A stretch of 64,000 nt of DNA from CALLPQ01 sp039819545 (GTDB lineage: Bacteria > Pseudomonadota > Alphaproteobacteria > Caulobacterales > Parvularculaceae): contig JBCBRS010000014.1 in NCBI GenBank assembly GCA_039819545.1, positions 1 through 64,000 on the forward strand, written 5' to 3'. The notes under the pieces were generated by a model. It saw only the letters and a program-made list of their open reading frames with translations, did not search any database and was not told where the DNA came from. Below are positions 53,064-63,503 of this stretch, one piece after another. The position numbers and the translations under genes were made by a program. Every line of letters begins with the position of its first letter. The first letter of the stretch is position 1.

Positions 53064-54263
53064 GTGCACGTCACCGACCAACCGCCGCGCCCCGAAGCGC
53101 ACATTCTGCTCGTTGATGATGATCCCATCATGTGCGAGTTGGCGGAAAACCGCTTAACCGAAGCTGGCTACCAGGTTCGCGTGGCCCACCACGGCGAAGA
53201 CGCTATTCGCCTAATGGAAGACCAGGCACCCGATCTCGTCATTTCCGACATTGATATGCCGGTTATGGATGGCTTTGCTTTGACCCGGTTTATCCGTGCC
53301 TCCAATGCGTTTCATGAAATCCCCGTCATCGTGATTACGGCCAGTGACCGGGCCGATGTGGCGGGCGATGCCTTCGAGGCGGGGGCCACGTCTTTTCTTG
53401 ATAAACCGATCAACTGGACACTTTTCTCTCACGCCGTACGGTTTGTGTTACGCGCCAGCTGGGATCGCAAGGCCCTGCAAGCGGCTAAGGATCAGGCCGA
53501 GGCCGGCGCCCGGTTCAAGGATAGCTTGATGTCAGTGATGAGCCATGAGTTGCGCACCCCGCTCAACGCCATCATTGGTTTCGGTCAATTGCTACGCGAA
53601 AAGTTTGACGCAGAGAAAGATCATCTCAACCGGGAATATGCTGACTACGTGATTGATGGCGGCCGGCGCCTTTTAAACTCTGTATCGGATATGTTGCTGG
53701 CCTCTGACGCGCGCTCGGGGCCGATTGCGCTCAATGAAGTTGATGTGACCCTTGAAGACATTGTCGACTTAGCGGTCAGCTATGCGCAAAAAGAGATTGA
53801 GCTTTCGCACGCGGAGTTGAAAATCAATGTGCAGGATGCGGCCCTTGAGTTGCGCTGTGATCGCTTGCTGGTCGCGCGAGCGCTTTCCAAGCTGATCGAC
53901 AATGCAATCAAATTCTCTTCCCACGGCGTGCATATTATGGTCGCTGCACTGCGCACAAAGGATGGCCGCCTTGCGCTCATCGTTCGGGATAATGGCCCCG
54001 GTATCGCAACGGAAAAACTGGCAACAATTTCTGCGCCCTTTACGCAATCGGATATGTCGCTGCGCCGCTCGAAAGAGGGTCTTGGTCTTGGCCTACCGCT
54101 GGTGAAAGCGATCACGCTCTCCCATGGTGGTAAATTCCACTTGACGTCACCGCAAGACTATGGGGCGCAAGCGATTATGCTTTTTCCTGAAGACCGGATT
54201 GTCTCCGGTGGCTCTCCAATCAATCAGGTGAGTACGGACGATATTCTGCAGGCTACTGGCTAG
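53064..54263 (+). CDS. receiver-histidine kinase hybrid protein
   Basis: 399 residues from a GTG. N-terminal receiver (HILLVDDDPIMCELAENRL; acceptor Asp in LVISDIDMPVMDG), then HisKA with His in VMSHELRTPLNA and HATPase (DNGPGI, GLGLPLVKAI). It has no membrane segment, so it is a cytoplasmic kinase controlled by its own receiver. It diverges from the preceding kinase gene with about 190 bp between them, and could take its phosphate from that protein's Hpt. A terminator follows directly. Confidence 0.88.
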   Translation: MHVTDQPPRPEAHILLVDDDPIMCELAENRLTEAGYQVRVAHHGEDAIRLMEDQAPDLVISDIDMPVMDGFALTRFIRASNAFHEIPVIVITASDRADVAGDAFEAGATSFLDKPINWTLFSHAVRFVLRASWDRKALQAAKDQAEAGARFKDSLMSVMSHELRTPLNAIIGFGQLLREKFDAEKDHLNREYADYVIDGGRRLLNSVSDMLLASDARSGPIALNEVDVTLEDIVDLAVSYAQKEIELSHAELKINVQDAALELRCDRLLVARALSKLIDNAIKFSSHGVHIMVAALRTKDGRLALIVRDNGPGIATEKLATISAPFTQSDMSLRRSKEGLGLGLPLVKAITLSHGGKFHLTSPQDYGAQAIMLFPEDRIVSGGSPINQVSTDDILQATG

Positions 54264-54311
54264 ACTGCGTTTATTTTGTGTTGTCACAAAAACGCAGTCT
54301 AGATTTTTTAG
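54263..54311 (+). terminator. terminator after the receiver-kinase gene
   Basis: Stem AGACTGCGTTT with AAACGCAGTCT directly after the stop codon, followed by AGATTTTTT. Confidence 0.8.
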
Positions 54312-54640
54312 GGTTCGCGCGTTCAAACCCAAGTCGATGGATGGGAACCATCGACGATCACCCTTTTTGTGAACGCGCTCAAAAGGGTTGTGCCGGAACT
54401 GCCAATCTCAATGATAAAATATAATCAGTATACAACCCTAATAGATTAACCAATCGATACAATTGCGGGCTGCTAATCTTCGCCAGCCTAGGGCGTTTGC
54501 CGGTTTGAGACGCCGTTGGCCTAACGCTCACGTCATTTGCCGGATTTGGCAAAAATTGTCGAAAATGGCTTGATTTCCTCTTTTTCTAATTTACACTACC
54601 CAGTGTAGTTTACCCGATAATCTCACTCAGGAGCCAGCCC
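54312..54640. other. non-coding region with a nested hairpin
   Basis: A 9-bp outer stem GCGCGTTCA (54317-54325) / TGAACGCGC (54370-54378) encloses an 8-bp stem GTCGATGG (54333-54340) / CCATCGAC (54348-54355). The rest is A/T-rich, with a promoter-like area before the secreted protein gene. No ORF is supported. Confidence 0.5.
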
Positions 54641-54973
54641 ATGTCCATCCAAAAATCCACCTTTATGGCGTCGTTGAAAAAATCTGCCATGACCGCAACT
54701 GCCGCCGCTTTCGTTTGCTGCGCGGGCGGTCTTTCTGCCATCCCGTCGGCACAGGCAGCCAGCACCGATGACATGGTCGATATGTGCGTTGACGAAATGG
54801 ATGCGCGCGCCATCGCGAAAAAGGATGCCTACCGTGCCAAGCTCAAGAAAATCCGCGGCGGTGGCCTGAAGCGTTTGACCCTTGAGGTCGTGCCCCTGAC
54901 CAAAGACGGCGCGAAAATGATTGTTGAGTGTCAGGTCCGCGGCGGCGCGGTTGTTGATCTCATCGTCAAGTAA
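54641..54973 (+). CDS. small secreted protein of unknown function
   Basis: 110 residues, with CTCAGGAG before the ATG. Residues 1-39 form a signal peptide (AMTATAAAFVCCAGGLSA ... AQA). The mature part is about 70 residues, basic, with two cysteines (DMCVDEM and VECQV) that could form a disulfide. Its own regulatory region of about 330 bp precedes it. No family is recognised. Confidence 0.75.
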   Translation: MSIQKSTFMASLKKSAMTATAAAFVCCAGGLSAIPSAQAASTDDMVDMCVDEMDARAIAKKDAYRAKLKKIRGGGLKRLTLEVVPLTKDGAKMIVECQVRGGAVVDLIVK

Positions 54974-55005
54974 AGACACATTCTGTGGGCACACTTTCTG
55001 ACAGA

Positions 55006-55338
55006 TCAAAGTTTTTCCGAAAGAGCCCTAACCCGGGTGGCCGCCGCTTCCAGTGTTTCGATGGCGGCGGTCTCGCGGGCAATCTGTGCGGCCATGGTCG
55101 CGCCTGTCTGCGCGTTGGCGCTCGCAGCATCACCATCTTTCAAATCGAAAAGCTCATCACAAACCATCAGTAGGGTGAGCAATAACAGTCTCGTGTCGCC
55201 GATTTGGCCCACCTCACCGGCGATCATCTGTAACCGCTCATCAGCCCAAAAAGCGAGGGTTTGCAAGCGCTCCTCCTGACCAGCGTCACAGGTAACTTTA
55301 AAGATCCGTCCATTGATGGTGATGTCGACGGTAGCCAT
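55006..55338 (-). CDS. zapA: cell division protein ZapA
   Basis: 110 residues. N-terminal beta-alpha domain (VDITINGRIFKVTCDAGQEERLQTLAFWADERL) and a C-terminal coiled coil (DGDAASANAQTGATMAAQIARETAAIETLEA), the ZapA pattern. ZapA crosslinks FtsZ filaments in the division ring. It follows the small coiled-coil gene by 43 bp, in the same direction; this pair next to tkt is common in alphaproteobacteria. Confidence 0.9.
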   Translation of the reverse strand: MATVDITINGRIFKVTCDAGQEERLQTLAFWADERLQMIAGEVGQIGDTRLLLLTLLMVCDELFDLKDGDAASANAQTGATMAAQIARETAAIETLEAAATRVRALSEKL

Positions 55339-55381
55339 GGAAATCCTCTCACCGGCTCGCGCCGGTTTTTGTTCTGGAGAC

Positions 55382-55606
55382 TTAGTGACCGTTGATCGTG
55401 GCCTTTTGACGTAAGGCTTTCACGGCGGCAATGGCTTCGTCCAGCGATCCAAGCGCAGCGTGCGCCCCGGTGAGTGCTGTCTTGGCCTCGGCTTCAAGGA
55501 CGATTCGCTCAGCATTATTGCGTGCTACCGGGGCCCGTTCCAGTTTCGCAGCCAAGTCATCAACGTCGTTGGCAAGCTGTTTTGCGGCGCGTTCTAAAGC
55601 TGACAT
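55382..55606 (-). CDS. small coiled-coil protein upstream of zapA (DUF4164-like)
   Basis: 74 residues, entirely helical with heptads (AAKQLANDVDDLAAKLERAP ... LGSLDEAIAAVKALRQKA). The place directly before zapA and divergent from tkt is that of DUF4164 proteins. Role unknown, presumably linked to division. Confidence 0.75.
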   Translation of the reverse strand: MSALERAAKQLANDVDDLAAKLERAPVARNNAERIVLEAEAKTALTGAHAALGSLDEAIAAVKALRQKATINGH

Positions 55607-55854
55607 TTTCTTTCCTCGCCAAATTTGCGTGCAACGACTACCTACGCCGTGCGATCGAGCCTTGGACAGCTGTTGAAAATACGCGTTTTGCGTTAAGCCC
55701 CAAGCGCTTTTGATTCTCCCTATTCAATGTATCAAGCCGCGCTCTGACCGCAAGGGCGGCCCGCCCACTTGACCGGCTCTGGCGCGCGGGGCAAGAGACC
55801 GTCATATCCCGCGCGCACTTTTTTGCAAAAGGCTCTGGCCTTGAAAGAAAATCA

Positions 55855-57855
55855 ATGTCGAATGCTTCGCCCGCCGCCACCCTCTCCATGATGAGCCAGG
55901 AACGCCAGATGGCAAATGCCATAAGAGCGCTCGCCATGGATGCGGTGGAAAAAGCCAAATCCGGCCATCCGGGAATGCCAATGGGCATGGCTGATGTGGC
56001 AACGGTTCTTTTTACAAAATTCATGAAGGTTGATGCCGCTGACCCAGGCTGGGCCGATCGTGATCGCTTTGTGCTGTCTGCCGGTCATGGTTCCATGCTG
56101 CTCTATGCGCTGCACTATTTGCTCGGTTATCCGGGCATGCCGCTCGATGCGATCAAATCTTTCCGTCAACTGGGTGCGGCCACGGCAGGTCATCCGGAAT
56201 ATGGTCACGCGCCGGGGATCGAAACCACCACCGGGCCATTGGGTCAGGGGCTGGCCAACGCGGTGGGCATGGCCATGGCGGAGGCGCATCTGTCGGCCCG
56301 GTATGGTGATGATCTCGTCGATCATCGCACCTATGTCATCGCGGGCGATGGCTGCCTCATGGAAGGCATTTCGCAGGAGGCGATTGCGCTTGCGGGACAC
56401 TTGAAGCTTCGTAAGCTGATCGTTCTGTGGGATGACAACAACATTTCCATTGATGGGCCGGTGAGCCTGTCTGACAGTACCGATCAACTGCAACGGTTTG
56501 AGGCCTCCGGTTGGGTAACGTCGCGCATTGACGGCCATGACCCTGTTGCGATTGAAGAGGCACTGACGCGCGCGCAGGATGCGGATCGGCCTGTCCTTAT
56601 TGCTTGTCGCACGACCATCGGTTTCGGAGCCCCCACCAAGGCCGGAACGTCTTCCAGCCACGGCTCCCCCTTAGGCGCCGAGGAGGTTGCCGGTGCGCGC
56701 GCGGCACTGGGCTGGTCCCACGGCCCCTTTGAAGTGCCGGACGAGATTTTAACGCCTTGGCGGGCTGCCGGGAAAAAGGCCGGGGCCGCCCACAAAGCGT
56801 GGCGCGCCCGTCTTGATGGCTCTACCATGAAGCAGGCCTTCGAGGAGGCGCATACGGATGATGTGGGCGCGCTTCTCGACGATGCGCTTGCTGGTTTCAA
56901 GGCGGATATTGTAAAAGATCACCCCAAAGTTGCCACGCGCAAAGCGTCCGAAATGGTACTGGAGGTGATCAATGAAACGCTGAGCATGACCCTCGGGGGC
57001 TCGGCTGATCTGACAGGCTCTAACAATACAAAGACAAAGGCACTGACGCCGTTTAGTGCCGATGATTATGCTGGCCGCTATGTCTATTACGGTATTCGCG
57101 AACACGGCATGGCGGCGGCCATGAATGGCATGGCGCTCCATGGTGGTATCATTCCCTATGGCGGCACATTTATGGTGTTTACGGATTATTGCCGTCCTGC
57201 CATTCGCCTGTCAGCTTTGATGGGTGTCCGCACCATTTATGTGATGACGCACGATTCTATTGGTCTTGGTGAAGACGGACCCACACACCAACCGGTTGAG
57301 CAGCTGGCAGCGTTACGCGCGATCCCCAATTGCCATGTTTATCGTCCCGCCGACGTGATTGAGACGGCAGAATGCTGGCAACTGGCGCTGACGAGCCCAA
57401 ACACGCCATCAATCCTTGCGCTCACCCGGCAGGGTTTGGCGCCCGCCCGCCTTGACGCGACGCCCGGTAATCTGTGTGCACGCGGCGCCTATGTGATTGC
57501 GGATGCACCGGACCATCAACTCACTGTGTTTGCCAGCGGCTCTGAACTTGAGTTGGCCCTGAAGGCCCAGGCAAGCCTTGCCTGCGATGCCATACGCGCC
57601 CGCGTTGTATCAGTGCCTTGCATGGAGCGCTTCGTCGATCAGCCTGCGGCGTACCGCGAGACAATACTCGATGATTGCCCCCGTATCGCGGTGGAGGCAG
57701 GCTTGCGGCAAGGGTGGGACGCAATTTTGCGGCCCGATGACGGTTTTGTGGGCATGACTGGATTTGGCGCGTCCGGTCCGGCACCTGATTTATTCGACCA
57801 TTATGGAATTACCGCTGACGCCGTCGTGGCGATGGCGAAAGCACGCCTCGCGTAG
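55855..57855 (+). CDS. tkt: transketolase
   Basis: 666 residues. Thiamine diphosphate motif [13 protein letters not shown] (about 163-175) with DDNNISIDG; the early signature [23 protein letters not shown] and the C-terminal [16 protein letters not shown] are standard. It moves two-carbon units between sugar phosphates in the pentose phosphate or Calvin route. First gene of the run tkt-gap-pgk-fba, with only eleven bases to gap. Confidence 0.96.
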   Translation: MSNASPAATLSMMSQERQMANAIRALAMDAVEKAKSGHPGMPMGMADVATVLFTKFMKVDAADPGWADRDRFVLSAGHGSMLLYALHYLLGYPGMPLDAIKSFRQLGAATAGHPEYGHAPGIETTTGPLGQGLANAVGMAMAEAHLSARYGDDLVDHRTYVIAGDGCLMEGISQEAIALAGHLKLRKLIVLWDDNNISIDGPVSLSDSTDQLQRFEASGWVTSRIDGHDPVAIEEALTRAQDADRPVLIACRTTIGFGAPTKAGTSSSHGSPLGAEEVAGARAALGWSHGPFEVPDEILTPWRAAGKKAGAAHKAWRARLDGSTMKQAFEEAHTDDVGALLDDALAGFKADIVKDHPKVATRKASEMVLEVINETLSMTLGGSADLTGSNNTKTKALTPFSADDYAGRYVYYGIREHGMAAAMNGMALHGGIIPYGGTFMVFTDYCRPAIRLSALMGVRTIYVMTHDSIGLGEDGPTHQPVEQLAALRAIPNCHVYRPADVIETAECWQLALTSPNTPSILALTRQGLAPARLDATPGNLCARGAYVIADAPDHQLTVFASGSELELALKAQASLACDAIRARVVSVPCMERFVDQPAAYRETILDDCPRIAVEAGLRQGWDAILRPDDGFVGMTGFGASGPAPDLFDHYGITADAVVAMAKARLA

Positions 57856-57865
57856 GGAGACAATC

Positions 57866-58876
57866 ATGACACTGAAAATTGGCATCAACGGCTTTGGCCG
57901 CATCGGGCGCCTGGCCCTGCGTTCCATGATCGAGCATCAGCGCGATGGTATCGAAGTTGTGGCCATCAACGATTTGGGGCCGGTGGAAACCAATGCTCAT
58001 TTGATGCGCTATGATTCAGTGCACGGCCGGTTTGGTCACGATGTTAATGTCAATGGCGATGAAATTGATGTGGGTAAAGGGCCCATCAAGGTGCTTGCCG
58101 AGCGTGACCCCAGCAAGCTGCCCTGGGGTGACATGGGCGTCGATATCGTTTTTGAATGTACGGGCATTTTTGCAGACAAAGAAAAAGCGTCTGCGCACCT
58201 TGCGGGCGGTGCAAAACGCGTGCTGGTTTCTGCGCCTGCGAAAAACGCAGATAAAACCATCGTCTATGGTGTCAATCATGACACTCTTGGCGCGGATGAT
58301 GTTGTGGTCTCAAACGCATCCTGCACAACCAATTGTCTCGCGCCGATTGCGAAGGTTTTGCACGACACGGTGGGTATTGAGCGCGGTTATATGACGACCA
58401 TCCATGCCTATACCGGGGATCAGCCGACCCTTGATACGATGCACAAGGACTTGTACCGAGCCCGCGCGGCGGCGTCTTCCATGATCCCGACGTCAACCGG
58501 GGCGGCCAAGGCTGTGGGGCTTGTTTTACCTGCGCTCAACGGAAAGCTTGATGGGTCATCAATCCGTGTACCAACGCCTAACGTCTCCGTCGTGGATCTG
58601 GTCTTCACACCGACACGGGATACAACCGTCGAAGAGATCAATGGTGCCATGATTGCGGCGGCCTCGAAGGGCCCGCTCAAAGGTGTGCTCGGCGTGACCG
58701 ACGCGCCGCTTGTCTCGCTCGATTTCAACCATGATCCGCATTCTTCGACTTTCGCGTTACCGCAAACGCAGATCCTCGAGGGGAAACTGGTGCGTGTCCT
58801 GTCCTGGTATGACAATGAGTGGGGCTTTTCCACCCGCATGACCGATACCGCGTTTGAAATGGCAAAATATCTGTAA
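57866..58876 (+). CDS. gap: glyceraldehyde-3-phosphate dehydrogenase
   Basis: 336 residues from ATG 57866, with AGGGAGA upstream. NAD motif [14 protein letters not shown], catalytic Cys in [12 protein letters not shown] and C-terminal [13 protein letters not shown]. Glycolysis/gluconeogenesis. Eleven bases after tkt and 20 before pgk, so cotranscribed. Confidence 0.97.
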   Translation: MTLKIGINGFGRIGRLALRSMIEHQRDGIEVVAINDLGPVETNAHLMRYDSVHGRFGHDVNVNGDEIDVGKGPIKVLAERDPSKLPWGDMGVDIVFECTGIFADKEKASAHLAGGAKRVLVSAPAKNADKTIVYGVNHDTLGADDVVVSNASCTTNCLAPIAKVLHDTVGIERGYMTTIHAYTGDQPTLDTMHKDLYRARAAASSMIPTSTGAAKAVGLVLPALNGKLDGSSIRVPTPNVSVVDLVFTPTRDTTVEEINGAMIAAASKGPLKGVLGVTDAPLVSLDFNHDPHSSTFALPQTQILEGKLVRVLSWYDNEWGFSTRMTDTAFEMAKYL

Positions 58877-58896
58877 GCTGATGAAAGAGGATTTTA

Positions 58897-60096
58897 GTGG
58901 CCAGCTATAGAACGCTCGATGACTTAGGCGATTGCGCCGGAAAACGTGTTCTTGTGCGTGTGGACTTTAACGTCCCCATGGATGAGATCGGGCGGGTAAG
59001 TGACGGTACCCGTATCGAGCGCGCTGCACCAACTATTCGTACCCTGAGCGAAAAGGGGGCCAAAGTAATTCTGCTTTCGCATTTTGGTCGACCAAAAGGC
59101 GACCCGCGCCCGGATATGTCTTTGCAACTTGTTAGCGTGGCGGCGGCCCGCGTGCTTGACGCCAGGGTGGCGTTTGCGCCCGACTGCGTGGGCGACATTG
59201 CAGCGGAGGCGATTGCCCGCCTCGGCGACGGCGACATTATCTTGATGGAGAATACCCGTTTCCATGCGGCCGAGGAAAGTAATGATGCGGATTTTGCCGC
59301 TGCTCTCGCCGCGACCGGCGATCTCTTCGTCAATGATGCCTTTTCGGCGGCGCACCGGGCCCATGCATCGACCGAAGGGGTGACGCGGTATCTGCCTGCA
59401 TTTGCCGGGCGGGCCATGGAGCAAGAGCTGACGTATCTGGAGGCGGCTCTTGCCCATCCTAAACGCCCAATGATGGCGGTTGTGGGCGGGGCCAAGGTTT
59501 CCTCAAAGATCGAACTCCTCCTGAACCTGATTACCAAGGCTGATATGCTGGTCGTTGGTGGCGGGATGGCCAATACGTTTCTTTTTGCCCAGGGCCATAG
59601 CGTTGGAAAATCCTTGTGCGAACCAACGCTTGCCGATACCGCCCGCGAAATCCTCGCGCAAGCAAGCGCCGCCAAGTGCGAGATCATCCTGCCCGTGGAT
59701 GCGGTTGTCGGTGGCGCGTTCAAGGCTGACGCGCCAAGCCGCACGGTGGCGATCGACGCCATTGAGGCTGACGATATGGTGCTTGATCTGGGCCCTGACA
59801 GTGTTGATCGCATCGCTGCGAAGATGGCGACTGCCCGGACGCTGGTCTGGAATGGGCCGTTGGGCGCATTTGAAATTCGGCCCTTTGACACTGCAACAGT
59901 GGAGGCGGCGCGCTTCGCCGCCGGTCTGGTGGGCAAGGGCACACTAACGGCTGTGGCTGGCGGCGGTGATACGGTTGCCGCACTCAATCATGCCAGGGTC
60001 GCCGATGATTTCACCTACCTGTCCACGGCGGGCGGGGCCTTTCTGGAATGGCTGGAGGGTAAGACCCTGCCCGGCGTCAAGGCATTGGAATACTGA
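58897..60096 (+). CDS. pgk: phosphoglycerate kinase
   Basis: 399 residues from GTG 58897, seven bases after AGAGGA. N-terminal RVDFNVPMD, substrate-binding Arg in [10 protein letters not shown], and C-terminal nucleotide loop [14 protein letters not shown] are present. It interconverts 1,3-bisphosphoglycerate and 3-phosphoglycerate with ATP. Same operon as gap. Confidence 0.97.
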   Translation: MASYRTLDDLGDCAGKRVLVRVDFNVPMDEIGRVSDGTRIERAAPTIRTLSEKGAKVILLSHFGRPKGDPRPDMSLQLVSVAAARVLDARVAFAPDCVGDIAAEAIARLGDGDIILMENTRFHAAEESNDADFAAALAATGDLFVNDAFSAAHRAHASTEGVTRYLPAFAGRAMEQELTYLEAALAHPKRPMMAVVGGAKVSSKIELLLNLITKADMLVVGGGMANTFLFAQGHSVGKSLCEPTLADTAREILAQASAAKCEIILPVDAVVGGAFKADAPSRTVAIDAIEADDMVLDLGPDSVDRIAAKMATARTLVWNGPLGAFEIRPFDTATVEAARFAAGLVGKGTLTAVAGGGDTVAALNHARVADDFTYLSTAGGAFLEWLEGKTLPGVKALEY

Positions 60097-60152
60097 TTGG
60101 GGTAAGGACTGTCCTGAAACCGTAAAAGAACAAAGCTCACTGGGAGGGCGCC

Positions 60153-61202
60153 ATGAATATTGACACACTAAACGATATCGCCGTGCGCATGGTCGCGCCG
60201 GGTAAGGGTATTCTGGCGGCGGATGAATCCACCGGCACCATCAAGAAACGGTTCGACACGATCAATGTGCCGTCAACGGATGAAACGCGTCGTGATTATC
60301 GCGAGATGTTGTTTCGCAGCGATGACGCCATGCGTGACCATATTTCCGGGGTGATCCTGTTTGACGAAACCCTGCGCCAGAACGCCGCCGACGGCACACC
60401 GCTGGTCAAGCTGATCGAGGCGGCGGGTTCCATCCCCGGTATCAAGGTTGATAAGGGCGCCAAGGCGATCACCGGGTTCCCGGGCGAGACGGTGACCGAA
60501 GGGCTCGACGGTTTGCGCGGGCGCCTTGCTGAGTATCACGATCTCGGCGCGCGCTTTGCCAAATGGCGAGCCGTTATCGATATCGGGGCACAGCAGGGAC
60601 CGTGCGGCGGCTATCAAATTCCAACCCGATATTGCATTGCCGCCAATGCGCAAGCGTTGGCGCGATATGCCGCCCTTTGCCAGGATGCGGGTATTGTGCC
60701 GATTGTGGAACCGGAAGTCCTGATGGACGGGGACCACGATATTGACCGCTGTTTTGAAGTGACCCACGCAACGCTTAGCGCGCTTTACGCTGCCCTCTAT
60801 GATGCGCGTGTTGTGCTGGAAGGCACCATCCTGAAACCAAATATGGTCATCGCGGGAAAAAAAGCCACGAAACAGGCGGGTACTGAGGAAATTGCAGAAA
60901 AAACCGTGCGGTGTTTCCGCCAAACCGTGCCTGCGGCGGTTCCGGGTATCGTCTTTTTGTCCGGTGGTCAGTCAGAGCACGAGGCAACCGAGAACCTCAA
61001 CACCATCAATGCGAATTATCAGGGCCAGATGCCGTGGAAAATCTCGTTTTCTTATGGCCGCGCGCTGCAAGCTGGGGCGCTGCAAGCTTGGAGCGGCAAA
61101 GCTGAGAACCGGGCGGCAGGGGCGGCGGCTTTTGCGCACAGGGCACGGATGAACGGGCTTGCTCAAAAGGGGGAATGGGGCGCATCCTTGGAAAATGGCT
61201 GA
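60153..61202 (+). CDS. class I fructose-bisphosphate aldolase
   Basis: 349 residues, GGAGG upstream. Motifs GKGILAADESTGTIKKRF, VVLEGTILKPNMVI with the Schiff-base lysine, and FLSGGQSEHEATENLNTIN are those of animal/plant-type class I aldolases, found in part of the alphaproteobacteria. The carboxy end overlaps the next gene by eight bases. Confidence 0.96.
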   Translation: MNIDTLNDIAVRMVAPGKGILAADESTGTIKKRFDTINVPSTDETRRDYREMLFRSDDAMRDHISGVILFDETLRQNAADGTPLVKLIEAAGSIPGIKVDKGAKAITGFPGETVTEGLDGLRGRLAEYHDLGARFAKWRAVIDIGAQQGPCGGYQIPTRYCIAANAQALARYAALCQDAGIVPIVEPEVLMDGDHDIDRCFEVTHATLSALYAALYDARVVLEGTILKPNMVIAGKKATKQAGTEEIAEKTVRCFRQTVPAAVPGIVFLSGGQSEHEATENLNTINANYQGQMPWKISFSYGRALQAGALQAWSGKAENRAAGAAAFAHRARMNGLAQKGEWGASLENG

Positions 61203-62046
61203 AGAAACCAATACCGCTGATGACGATGCCGCCGCCAGGCCGCGACCTGACAAGGTGCAGGTCGTGGAAGGGTTTACCATCACAGTGGACCCACCCTTAC
61301 AACCCATTAAGGCGCTACGCGCGGGCCTGCGCCTCCTTCGTAACAAAGAAGATACCGCCCAGGTCTTCGAAATCACGCGCGCCCTCTCGGGGCGGTCGCT
61401 CACACGGACTTTCCGAGCGTTTGCGCAATCTGCCCATGGACGACGGGTCCTTACCCAAGGCATCGACCTTGCAAATGAATTCGGTGATTTTGACCGCTTG
61501 CGATCAATGCCCGAGGGAAGTTTCGGGCGTGCTTATCTCGACTTTATGGAAAGCGGTAATCTGGAGACTGATGGCATTACGGCGGTAGCCCGCCAAACCA
61601 ATGCCGCATTTGACTTCGATGCTTACCCCGAACTGACGACTTATTTTCGGTACGCAACCGCGTCCCATGATGTGTGGCACACCCTCACAGGCTATGAGCG
61701 TGATGCGTTGGGGGAGTTATGTGTTCTGGCCTTTACCCGCGCGCAAATCCGCAATGATTCGCTGCAACTGATTGTCCTTATGGGGATGATGGCCCTAAAG
61801 AAAGAAAACTGGCGCGTGCCAGCGATCAAGGCGATCCGGCAGGCGGCCCGCACCGGGCGCACCGCACGCTGGCTCTATGGCGAGGACCTTCTTGCCTTAC
61901 TGCCGCGTCCATTGGCGGATGTGCGAGACCACCTTAACATTCCGTATCCGGAAACCTATCGGCAGATTGATCGCGACCTGCGTTTTGGCTTGCTCAAACC
62001 GATGGCAAAACGCCCGGCGTCGTCGGTTGCACCATCCGGAGCGTGA
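61195..62046 (+). CDS. Coq4 family protein, ubiquinone biosynthesis
   Basis: 283 residues from ATG 61195, inside the end of the aldolase gene. The Coq4 metal motif is visible as SHDVWHTLTGYERDALGE (HDxxH with a downstream Glu). In mitochondria Coq4 performs oxidative decarboxylation and C1 hydroxylation in CoQ synthesis; alphaproteobacterial homologues are thought to act similarly. Overlap with the aldolase implies cotranscription. Its 3' end overlaps the convergent epimerase gene by 53 bp. Confidence 0.85.
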   Translation: MAEETNTADDDAAARPRPDKVQVVEGFTITVDPPLQPIKALRAGLRLLRNKEDTAQVFEITRALSGRSLTRTFRAFAQSAHGRRVLTQGIDLANEFGDFDRLRSMPEGSFGRAYLDFMESGNLETDGITAVARQTNAAFDFDAYPELTTYFRYATASHDVWHTLTGYERDALGELCVLAFTRAQIRNDSLQLIVLMGMMALKKENWRVPAIKAIRQAARTGRTARWLYGEDLLALLPRPLADVRDHLNIPYPETYRQIDRDLRFGLLKPMAKRPASSVAPSGA

Positions 62047-62872
62047 AAGAAACGTTTACCGATTGCCCGGGTGCCAGCAGTGTTTCGCGCGTTACCGTGT
62101 CGATAGCACCGGGTAGATGCGAGATTGGTTCCACGCAAATAAAAGGCGCGTCTGGCGGATGATAAAGATGCAGATAGGTCGCCGTCGTTTCTAATATCAG
62201 TGTTGAGGCGGCGTCAGACAGGATGACCATGGTGGGGTCGGCTGCCGATGACGGCACACACACAAAACTATGGTCCAGCAACGCATCGGGCGCGCGCATT
62301 GGCAAAGAAAACAGGTCCTGCGCCAGCGGTTTCAGCGTCAATCCCGGTGGCATGATTGAGCGTTCATACCGAAAGGCAATTTTTTTATCGGCGCGATAAG
62401 GCAGATAAGGGTGCAAGCCAGCCCCCATGGGCGCTGGAGTGTCATCGTCATTCGTAACCGTCAGGCTTATGGACAAGCCATCTTCTAGAAGAGCTATCGA
62501 CTGCCGGGCCGACCATGCAAAGGGAAAATGCCCCGGCGTTTGGCCTGCTGACTTCGTCTCAAGCGTGAGCGCGTGAGTCATTTGTTCGTGTACGGACCAG
62601 CCCTGTACCCATCCTTCGCCGTGCAGCGCTATTTCTGGTGAGGCCTCCTGATGGGTCGGTTTCAGGGGGTGGGCAATGCCGCCGCGAACGATAGGGGCAA
62701 ATACCCGTCCAAAATAAGGCGTACACGCAAAGCACCCCCCTTGGAGCGGATCGGTATCCTGATCAGGTGCAACACGCATGAGCGCATGCTTACCCAGAAA
62801 AGCGCTGCGAATGCATCCGCCATTCACCTCATCAATGGTGACGCGTACGGCGCCGCGGGAAAGCGAATGCAT
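61994..62872 (-). CDS. aldose 1-epimerase family protein
   Basis: 292 residues from 62872; the frame continues to 63016 but that part covers the end of the next gene. The galactose-mutarotase fold is suggested by PYFGRVFAPIVRGG, GEGWVQGWSVHEQ and GAGLHPYLPY (catalytic His) and a late Glu in ICVEPISHLPGA. It speeds anomer exchange of aldoses. The sugar is not known. Confidence 0.85.
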   Translation of the reverse strand: MHSLSRGAVRVTIDEVNGGCIRSAFLGKHALMRVAPDQDTDPLQGGCFACTPYFGRVFAPIVRGGIAHPLKPTHQEASPEIALHGEGWVQGWSVHEQMTHALTLETKSAGQTPGHFPFAWSARQSIALLEDGLSISLTVTNDDDTPAPMGAGLHPYLPYRADKKIAFRYERSIMPPGLTLKPLAQDLFSLPMRAPDALLDHSFVCVPSSAADPTMVILSDAASTLILETTATYLHLYHPPDAPFICVEPISHLPGAIDTVTRETLLAPGQSVNVSFTLRMVQPTTPGVLPSV

Positions 62873-62913
62873 TGATCGTCCAGAAAAAGAGGGTGCCGGT
62901 GTTGTGCGCGTGC

Positions 62914-63306
62914 CTACTTGGGTAGTGCGCTGCGGCCCGCTTCGAGCAAGGGAATGCCAGCCTCGGTCGGAATGTATATCACATCCTGCTGATTTTCGCC
63001 GAGCTTGTTGATCCATAGATATCGCAGATAGCCATCCGGCCCGCCAAGGCCTTCGGCAACAATACGATTAGCCTCGGCAACCCCTTTGGCGCGCTCTATC
63101 TCAGCTTCGGCGTAAAATTTTGCCGCTTCCAGCCGTGCCTTGGCTTCCTCGATCTGGACTTTGCGCTCATTTTCAGCCTGGGCAAGGGCAGCGCGCCCTT
63201 CCATGTCCGCGCGCCAAACGTTCCACTGGGGCAGGATAAACATCGCCGCCCCCACAAGGACGAGGCCTACAAGACCCACAAAAATACTGCTGAAAAAACC
63301 CCTCAT
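62914..63306 (-). CDS. short membrane-anchored coiled-coil protein (stomatin-like tail)
   Basis: 130 residues from ATG 63306, which has GGAGGG five bases upstream. One membrane helix (FVGLVGLVLVGAAMFILP), a charged helix rich in Ala/Glu/Arg (AALAQAENERKVQIEEAKARLEA; AEAEIERAKGVAEA), then a short tail with YIPTEAGIPLLEAGR. The helix and tail resemble the C-terminal part of SPFH/Band 7 proteins, but the SPFH domain itself is absent. Function unknown. Confidence 0.7.
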   Translation of the reverse strand: MRGFFSSIFVGLVGLVLVGAAMFILPQWNVWRADMEGRAALAQAENERKVQIEEAKARLEAAKFYAEAEIERAKGVAEANRIVAEGLGGPDGYLRYLWINKLGENQQDVIYIPTEAGIPLLEAGRSALPK

Positions 63307-63503
63307 AAGACCCTCCATTGCCCAAAAATAAGCGGCCTAAATCTGTCATTCATTGAAACCACCAACGCTAAATCATAGCACTCCCGGATGAAAAAGACAG
63401 AAAAAGCACCCGGCGTCCAAGTGCCGGATGCGCCTGCCCGTTTTGCGTTCAGCATATTTCCGATAGACTGGCGCCTGTATTTCGGATCAAGGGCGAAAGA
63501 CTT

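Noticed and set aside
54974..55381. A 6S RNA gene near zapA, as in many proteobacteria
   Set aside because: The gaps beside zapA are 32 and 43 bp, too small for it, and no 6S-like structure was seen.
58905..59987. A 360-residue minus-strand frame opposite pgk
   Set aside because: Shadow ORF; pgk is certain.
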